Of a stretch of DNA of 8,679 nucleotides, positions 4,759 through 8,679 are shown piece by piece (position 1 is the stretch's first letter; each line of letters opens with the position of its first letter). The position numbers were made by a program, and so were the translations under genes. Under the pieces are notes generated by a model that had not been told where the DNA came from, made no database searches, and saw only the letters and a program-made list of their open reading frames with translations. Source of the stretch: Actinomycetes bacterium (GTDB lineage: Bacteria; Actinomycetota; Actinomycetes; Actinomycetales; Dermabacteraceae); assembly GCA_023389045.1 (NCBI GenBank), contig JAEWEZ010000162.1, positions 1-8,679 of the forward strand. The letters run 5' to 3'.

Positions 4759-7143
4759 TCACACCGTGGTGAGCGGCGCCGAGGCGTCCACGGGCTTCCC
4801 GTCGGCCGTCACCCGGTAGGCGTCATAGACGCCCTCGACGCGACGCACCGCGTTCAGTACCGACTGCAGATGCGCGGGATCTGCCAGTTCGAAGGAGAAG
4901 AAACCGGTCGCAAGGCGGTCGCGATGGGACTGGCAGGTGGCCTGCTGCAGGTTCACCTGCTGATCGGAGATCACCAGCGCAAGGTCGGTGAGCAGGCGGG
5001 CACGATCCAGTGCCTCGACCTTCATATGCACCAGGTACGTCGCGCCGTGACGGCCGGACCAGTGCACGTCAACGATCCGGTCGGCCTGCTGCTCCTGTAG
5101 CTGCTGGGCATTGCTGCAGCTGCGGTGGTGCACCGAGATTCCCGAGCCGCGAGTGACGAAACCGATGATCGGATCGCCCGGCACCGGTGCGCAGCATTTG
5201 GCGAGTTTGACCCACAGGTCGCTTTGACCATCCACTACCACGCCCTGATCGGTTTGGGCGGTGTGGCGTTCGCTGCGGGTGCGGCCGGGGCGCACCTTGG
5301 AGGGCATGGCCATCTCGGCCACGTCCTCCGCCACGCCCTCGGTGCCGCCGAAGGAGGCCCGCAGTTTTTCGACCACGTGCTGGGCGCTGACGTGGTTCTC
5401 GCCGATCGCCGTGTAGAGCGCATCGACATCGGGGAGATTCTGTTCGCGCGCGACCGTTTGCAGGGTCTCGTGGGTGAGCAGACGGCGCATCGGCAGGTCT
5501 TGGCGTCGCAGCGCCTTCGAGAGCTCTTCCTTGCCCTTCTCGAGGGCCTCCTCGCGGCGTTCCTTGGAGAACCACTGGCGGATCTTGGTGCGGGCCCGCT
5601 GGGTTTTGACGAAGCCGAGCCAGTCGTGGCTCGGCCCGGCCTCAGAGGCCTTGGAGGTGAATACCTCGACCACGTCACCGGTGCTGAGAGCGGATTCGAG
5701 GGAGACGAGTTTGCCGTTCACGCGGGCACCGATCGTGCGATGCCCCACCTCGGTGTGCACGGTGTAGGCGAAGTCCACCGGGGTGGCGCCCTGCGGGAGG
5801 GCGAGCACATCTCCCTTCGGGGTGAAGACGTACACCTCCTGCGTGTTGATTTCGAAACGCAGAGAATCCAGGAACTCACCGGAGTCGGTGGTTTCCTTCT
5901 GCCAGTCCATCAGCTGGCGCAGCCACACGGATTCCTGGCCGGCAGCGCGGGCATCCGCCTGCGCGGTTCCCGCCATCGCCTTGTACTTCCAGTGGGCGGC
6001 CACACCGTATTCGGCGCGCCGGTGCATCTCGTAGGTGCGGATCTGAATCTCGACGGGTTTGCCGGTCGGGCCGATCACCGTTGTGTGCAGCGACTGGTAC
6101 AGGTTGAACTTCGGCAGGGCGATGTAGTCCTTGAAACGCCCCGGCACCGGCGACCAGCGGGCATGCATCGTGCCGAGCACCGCGTAGCAGTCCCGCACCG
6201 AATCCACGAGCACGCGGATTCCCACCAGATCGTAGATATCGGAGAAGTCGCGGCCGCGCACGATCATCTTTTGATAGATCGAGTAGTAGTGCTTCGGCCG
6301 GCCGGTGACCTCCGCCTTGATCCGCGCCTTGCGCAGATCCTCGTGGATCTGCGTGGTGACGGCGCCCAGGAATTGCTCACGGGCGGGGGCGTGCTCCGCC
6401 ACAAGGTTCACGATCTCGCGGTACACCTTCGGGTACAGCACCTGGAAGGAGAGATCTTCCAACTCCCATTTGATGGTGTTGAGGCCCAGGCGATGCGCGA
6501 GCGGCGCGTAAATCTCGAGGGTTTCCTTGGCTTTCCGCTCGGCGCTGGAAGCAGGCACATACTTCCAGGTGCGCGCATTGTGCAGGCGGTCTGCCAGTTT
6601 GATGAGGAGCACCCGCACATCGCGGCTCATCGCCACGATCATCTTGCGCACGGTTTCAGCCTGGGCGGCTTCCCCGTAGGTGACCTTGTCGAGCTTGGTC
6701 ACGCCATCAACGAGAACCGCAATCTCTTCCCCGAAGTCAGCGGAGAGCTGTTCCAGGGAGTACTCGGTGTCCTCCACGGTGTCGTGGAGGAGCGCGGCCG
6801 CGACCACTTCACTCGGGGAACCGAGTTCGGCCAGGATCGTGGCGACCGACACCGGGTGGGTGATGTAGGGGTCACCGCTTTTGCGGAACTGCCCGCGGTG
6901 GGCGCGTTCGGCCACGGTGTAGGCCCGCTGGATGAGGGTGTGGTCTTCCTTGGGGCTGACGGCGGCGACGGTCTGCAGCAGCGGTGCGAGCAGGCGATCG
7001 ACAGCCGGCGCCTGGCGGGCACCGAAGAAGGGGATGCGGCTGCGGGCGCGACGGGGAACGTCGGGGGGCAGCGCTGAGGAGGCGGCGGGCTGGTCGGAGC
7101 CGGCCCGCTCCTGTCGAGCTGTGGATGCGGTGTGATCCTGCAC
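4759..7143 (-). CDS. relA: Bifunctional (p)ppGpp synthetase/hydrolase RelA (Rel)
   Basis: This is a long RelA/SpoT-homologue of 794 residues, the expected length. It makes (p)ppGpp from ATP and GDP/GTP on starved ribosomes and degrades it again. The hydrolase HD domain has H96, H120-D121 (LLHDTVEDT) and D185 (KLADRLHNART), so it looks active. The synthetase domain has GRPKHYYSIYQKM (281-293), YDLVGIRV (304-311), RFKD (336-339), YQSLHTTV (349-356) and the catalytic E365 in VEIQIRT. RFKD is the form found in bifunctional enzymes; E. coli RelA has EFDD. A TGS domain (about 437-497), a helical region, a conserved-cysteine region (KCCAPVPGD, C650-C651, through HHRSC, C676) and a C-terminal ACT domain (about 700-778) follow. 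The N-terminal 45 residues are poorly conserved. The start is GTG (7141-7143) behind an almost perfect Shine-Dalgarno. It is separated from apt by a terminator, so it probably has its own promoter. Confidence 0.98.
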   Translation of the reverse strand: MQDHTASTARQERAGSDQPAASSALPPDVPRRARSRIPFFGARQAPAVDRLLAPLLQTVAAVSPKEDHTLIQRAYTVAERAHRGQFRKSGDPYITHPVSVATILAELGSPSEVVAAALLHDTVEDTEYSLEQLSADFGEEIAVLVDGVTKLDKVTYGEAAQAETVRKMIVAMSRDVRVLLIKLADRLHNARTWKYVPASSAERKAKETLEIYAPLAHRLGLNTIKWELEDLSFQVLYPKVYREIVNLVAEHAPAREQFLGAVTTQIHEDLRKARIKAEVTGRPKHYYSIYQKMIVRGRDFSDIYDLVGIRVLVDSVRDCYAVLGTMHARWSPVPGRFKDYIALPKFNLYQSLHTTVIGPTGKPVEIQIRTYEMHRRAEYGVAAHWKYKAMAGTAQADARAAGQESVWLRQLMDWQKETTDSGEFLDSLRFEINTQEVYVFTPKGDVLALPQGATPVDFAYTVHTEVGHRTIGARVNGKLVSLESALSTGDVVEVFTSKASEAGPSHDWLGFVKTQRARTKIRQWFSKERREEALEKGKEELSKALRRQDLPMRRLLTHETLQTVAREQNLPDVDALYTAIGENHVSAQHVVEKLRASFGGTEGVAEDVAEMAMPSKVRPGRTRSERHTAQTDQGVVVDGQSDLWVKLAKCCAPVPGDPIIGFVTRGSGISVHHRSCSNAQQLQEQQADRIVDVHWSGRHGATYLVHMKVEALDRARLLTDLALVISDQQVNLQQATCQSHRDRLATGFFSFELADPAHLQSVLNAVRRVEGVYDAYRVTADGKPVDASAPLTTV

Positions 7144-7147
7144 GGGG

Positions 7148-7156
7148 CACCTCCTT
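7148..7156 (-). promoter_or_regulatory. Near-perfect Shine-Dalgarno of relA
   Basis: The minus strand reads AAGGAGGTG, with the GGAGG core 6 nt before the GTG start at 7143. This fixes the relA start at a non-ATG codon and predicts efficient initiation. Confidence 0.9.
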
Positions 7157-7167
7157 GGTAAGTAGCA

Positions 7168-7185
7168 AGTCTACGCGTGCTCTCG
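7168..7185 (-). promoter_or_regulatory. Weak candidate promoter region for relA
   Basis: On the minus strand TAGACT (7173-7168) matches four of six -10 positions. An ATGGCA about 15 bp further upstream matches four of six -35 positions, but the spacing is short. Use of this element would give a leader of under 20 nt and place the 11-bp repeat array at or just upstream of the promoter. This is a guess from weak matches; only the need for some relA promoter downstream of the apt terminator is well argued. Confidence 0.25.
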
Positions 7186-7199
7186 CTGTGCCATGCGCA

Positions 7200-7274
7200 G
7201 CACAGGGCCGCCCGTCGCGGTCAGTAGGCCGCAAGGGGCCGCCGGTGGGCCGTCAGGAGGCCGGCAGGGGGCCG
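7200..7274 (-). repeat. Degenerate 11-bp tandem repeat upstream of relA
   Basis: On the minus strand the motif CGGCC starts at 7274, 7263, 7252, 7241, 7231 and 7210, giving steps of 11, 11, 11, 10 and 21 bp. The 21-bp step spans one decayed unit (7211-7220). The consensus is about CGGCCYMCTGA. The best units are CGGCCTCCTGA (7253-7263) and CGGCCTACTGA (7221-7231). About seven units fill the space from 57 bp upstream of the relA start towards the apt terminator. The period of 10-11 bp puts every copy on the same face of the helix. It is not part of a supported gene. It could be a regulator or nucleoid-protein binding array, or the decayed product of slippage. Confidence 0.75.
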
Positions 7275-7311
7275 TCTGTGCGTCATGGCGCCTGCAGCGA
7301 GCCGGAATGAA

Positions 7312-7351
7312 CGTCGGGCCCGCCCACCACGGAGGGTGGAAGGGCCCGACG
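7312..7351 (-). terminator. Intrinsic terminator after apt
   Basis: The outer stem pairs 7312-7321 with 7342-7351 (10 bp, CGTCGGGCCC / GGGCCCGACG). A 2x2 internal loop and a 5-bp inner stem (CCACC 7324-7328, GGTGG 7335-7339) close a 6-nt loop. It lies about 60 bp past the apt stop and before relA, so it should separate the secF-apt transcript from relA. There is no long T-tract. Confidence 0.75.
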
Positions 7352-7411
7352 GGGATGGTCCGCTACGCCGCTGGGTTCGGGAACCTGCAGCGGGTGGGGA
7401 CTCGGTTCGAG

Positions 7412-7963
7412 TCAGTTCGGGAAGGACCAGACGGTGGTGATCGGAACGTCGGGCAGACGGTCCCGGCCGTTCAGGCCCTGCAGTTCGATCAGGAAGGACG
7501 CGCCCAGCAGCTCCACATCGAACTGACGGCACAGTTCGACGGTCGCAGCGGCGGTGCCGCCAGTGGCCAGCAGGTCATCAACGACCAGGGTGCGGGCGCC
7601 GCGGGGCAGGCCCTGGGCAGGGATTTCCACGGTGGCCGAGCCGTATTCAAGGTCGTAGCGCAGGCTGCGCGGGTTACCGGGAAGCTTGCCGGCCTTGCGG
7701 GCAGGAACGAAACCGGCACCGAGCTCGTAGGCAAGCGGAGCACCGAGCACGAAGCCGCGGGCTTCGGTGCCCACCACATACTCGATGCCCTCCGGCAGCA
7801 GGGAACACCAGTGCTTAATCACGGTGCGCAAGGCGGCGGCATCCCGCAGCAGCGGGGTGATGTCGCGGAAGAGCACACCGGGTTCGGGGAAGTCCGGGAA
7901 CTCGGCGATATGGGTCGAGCGCAGAGCCTCGATCTCCTCCGGGCGGGCGGGGGTCTGGGTCAT
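7412..7963 (-). CDS. apt: Adenine phosphoribosyltransferase
   Basis: Apt is a cytoplasmic purine-salvage enzyme that converts adenine and PRPP to AMP and pyrophosphate. The product has 183 residues, the normal length for the family. The hallmark PRPP-binding motif is LVVDDLLATGGTA (126-138). The N-terminal FPEPGVLFRDITPLL (27-41), EARGFVLGAPLAY (67-79) and the flexible-loop RKAGKLPG (89-96) are all typical of Apt. The ATG start has GAAAGG (7971-7976) 7 nt upstream, which overlaps the last codons of secF. The secF stop is only 11 bp upstream, so the two genes are almost certainly co-transcribed and may be translationally linked. The order secF-apt-relA is common in actinobacteria. Confidence 0.97.
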   Translation of the reverse strand: MTQTPARPEEIEALRSTHIAEFPDFPEPGVLFRDITPLLRDAAALRTVIKHWCSLLPEGIEYVVGTEARGFVLGAPLAYELGAGFVPARKAGKLPGNPRSLRYDLEYGSATVEIPAQGLPRGARTLVVDDLLATGGTAAATVELCRQFDVELLGASFLIELQGLNGRDRLPDVPITTVWSFPN

Positions 7964-7974
7964 CAGTGAGCCTT

Positions 7975-8586
7975 TCAGGAGGGCGTATCGCCGCGGCGAT
8001 GGGTGGGCCTGCCAGAGGCCCGGGTGGGCGTGGATTCCATGGTGTCACGGGCGGGGTCACCGTCGGCTCCCTCGTCATGAGGGGTCACAGCGTGCTCGGA
8101 TGCCAACTCGTCATCAGCGTCAGTGTCACCGCCGAATCCGTCATCGGCGGAGCCAACAGTGACGCGAACGCCGTCGGCCTCATCGAGATTCTTGCCCGCA
8201 CGACGATCCTCGACACGCTTCTCCAGCGCCTTCACGGCCTTCTCCCGTCGGCGCAGATCCACCAGCAGGCCGGGGGCCAGGAAGATCGAGGAGTAGGTGC
8301 CGGCGATGATGCCGACGAAGAGGGCCAGAGAAATGTCCTTCAGGGTGCCGGCCCCGAGCAGGAAGGCACCGATCGCCAGGATCGAGCCGACCGGCAGCAG
8401 CGCCACCACGGAAGTGTTAATCGAGCGGACCAGAGTCTGGTTCGCCGCCAGCTCCACGAGTTCCGCGAAGGTTCGGTCGCTACGGCGCTCCATCCCCTCG
8501 GTGTTCTCGCGCACCTTGTCGAAGACGACGATCGTGTCGTACAGCGAGTACCCGAGGATCGTGAGGAAGCCGATCACAGTGGCCGG
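7975..8586 (-). CDS. secF: Protein translocase subunit SecF, C-terminal part
   Basis: SecF is a membrane subunit of the SecDF complex that uses the proton gradient to help pull exported proteins through SecYEG. About 203 residues are visible, the C-terminal half. They begin with PATVIGFLTILGYSLYDT and VVFDKVREN (transmembrane segment 4 region), followed by the conserved loop RSINTS and the last two membrane segments (LLPVGSILAIGAFLLG and LALFVGIIAGTYSSIFLAPG). After LVDLRRREKAVKALEKR comes a long hydrophilic tail of about 80 residues, rich in Asp and Glu and then Arg and Pro, which is variable in actinobacteria. The 5' part is missing because the window folds back on itself at about 8586 and a TGA appears in frame at 8593-8595. 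The GTG at 8577 is inside a membrane segment and is not the real start. apt follows 11 bp downstream. Confidence 0.95.
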   Translation of the reverse strand, partial: PATVIGFLTILGYSLYDTIVVFDKVRENTEGMERRSDRTFAELVELAANQTLVRSINTSVVALLPVGSILAIGAFLLGAGTLKDISLALFVGIIAGTYSSIFLAPGLLVDLRRREKAVKALEKRVEDRRAGKNLDEADGVRVTVGSADDGFGGDTDADDELASEHAVTPHDEGADGDPARDTMESTPTRASGRPTHRRGDTPS

Positions 8587-8679
8587 GCTTCCTCACGATC
8601 CTCGGGTACTCGCTGTACGACACGATCGTCGTCTTCGACAAGGTGCGCGAGAACACCGAGGGGATGGAGCGCCGTAGCG
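8478..8679. repeat. 94-bp perfect inverted repeat at the window end (fold-back)
   Basis: Positions 8478-8571 and 8586-8679 are exact reverse complements (94 bp, no mismatch) around a 14-bp spacer (8572-8585). The left arm is ordinary secF coding sequence. The right arm repeats the same secF codons on the plus strand (GFLTILGYSLYDT through MERRS). The spacer still reads as native SecF (PATVIGF), so the break is at about 8586. The right arm runs to the last base of the window. A perfect palindrome made from a conserved gene and ending at the edge is the signature of a chimeric read or assembly fold-back. A real inversion-duplication is much less likely. Confidence 0.95.

Noticed and set aside
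6770..6791. 8-bp perfect hairpin (TCCTCCAC / GTGGAGGA) inside relA
   Set aside because: It falls exactly on the codons of the conserved LLHDTVEDT catalytic motif, so protein constraint and codon bias explain it without a regulatory role.
5125..7077. 650-codon open frame on the plus strand, antisense to relA
   Set aside because: It lies wholly inside relA, which has complete family motifs. High-GC genes commonly leave long antisense frames open, and the His/Gly/Arg-rich product shows no domain.
7200..7274. Possible CRISPR array upstream of relA
   Set aside because: The units are 10-11 bp, adjacent and degenerate, with no spacers and no cas genes nearby.
7375..7423. 9-bp direct repeat GTTCGGGAA (7375-7383 and 7415-7423) at the apt 3' end
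   Set aside because: It is short, one copy lies within apt codons, and nothing lies between the copies to suggest an insertion or attachment site.
8297..8677. Plus-strand frame running into the fold-back at the window end
   Set aside because: It is antisense to secF and then crosses the 94-bp inverted repeat, so it is a shadow joined to an artefact.

Overview
The window is a stretch of core chromosome from a high-GC actinobacterium. The evidence is the strong G/C bias at third codon positions, the GTG starts behind strong Shine-Dalgarno sequences, the Bifidobacterium/Micrococcales-type histidyl-tRNA synthetase, and the actinobacterial gene neighbourhood secF - apt - relA - DUF349 protein - hisS. 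I would place it in Micrococcales or Actinomycetales (a Dermabacteraceae-like organism is possible), but the family is a guess. I see no phage, insertion sequence, CRISPR array or RNA gene.

Layout from left to right. Positions 1-144 hold a perfect 16-bp terminator hairpin and a small direct repeat. Two genes follow on the minus strand: a thioredoxin with a WCVPC active site (145-528) and, upstream of it, hisS (639-1985). A 270-bp divergent intergenic region separates hisS from a plus-strand gene for a long helical protein with three DUF349 repeats and a low-complexity Pro/Ala/Glu-rich N-terminus (2256-3923). This gene ends at a clear terminator hairpin. A plus-strand orphan resembling the AbiEi-antitoxin-like proteins of actinobacteria (4046-4741) then runs convergently into relA, with only 17 bp between the two stop codons.

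The right part is all minus strand, transcribed from right to left: secF (C-terminal part only), apt 11 bp downstream of it, an apt terminator, and then relA, a bifunctional (p)ppGpp synthetase/hydrolase with a near-perfect Shine-Dalgarno and a GTG start. The 268-bp apt-relA gap contains a degenerate 11-bp tandem repeat (about seven units, helically phased) just upstream of relA. This is the most interesting unexplained DNA structure here.

The last 202 bp form a perfect 94-bp inverted repeat around a 14-bp spacer, ending exactly at the window edge. It folds secF back onto itself and breaks the reading frame. It looks like a contig-end fold-back (assembly or amplification chimera) rather than biology, so secF is truncated for a technical reason.

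Functionally the genes join protein export (SecF), adenine salvage (Apt), the stringent response (RelA), histidine tRNA charging (HisS) and thiol redox (Trx). Uncharged tRNA is the classic trigger of RelA, so relA and hisS make functionally sensible neighbours, but in this window they are separate transcription units. I found no convincing new multi-gene system. The points worth checking are the relA upstream repeat, the AbiEi-like orphan, the DUF349 protein and the terminal fold-back.
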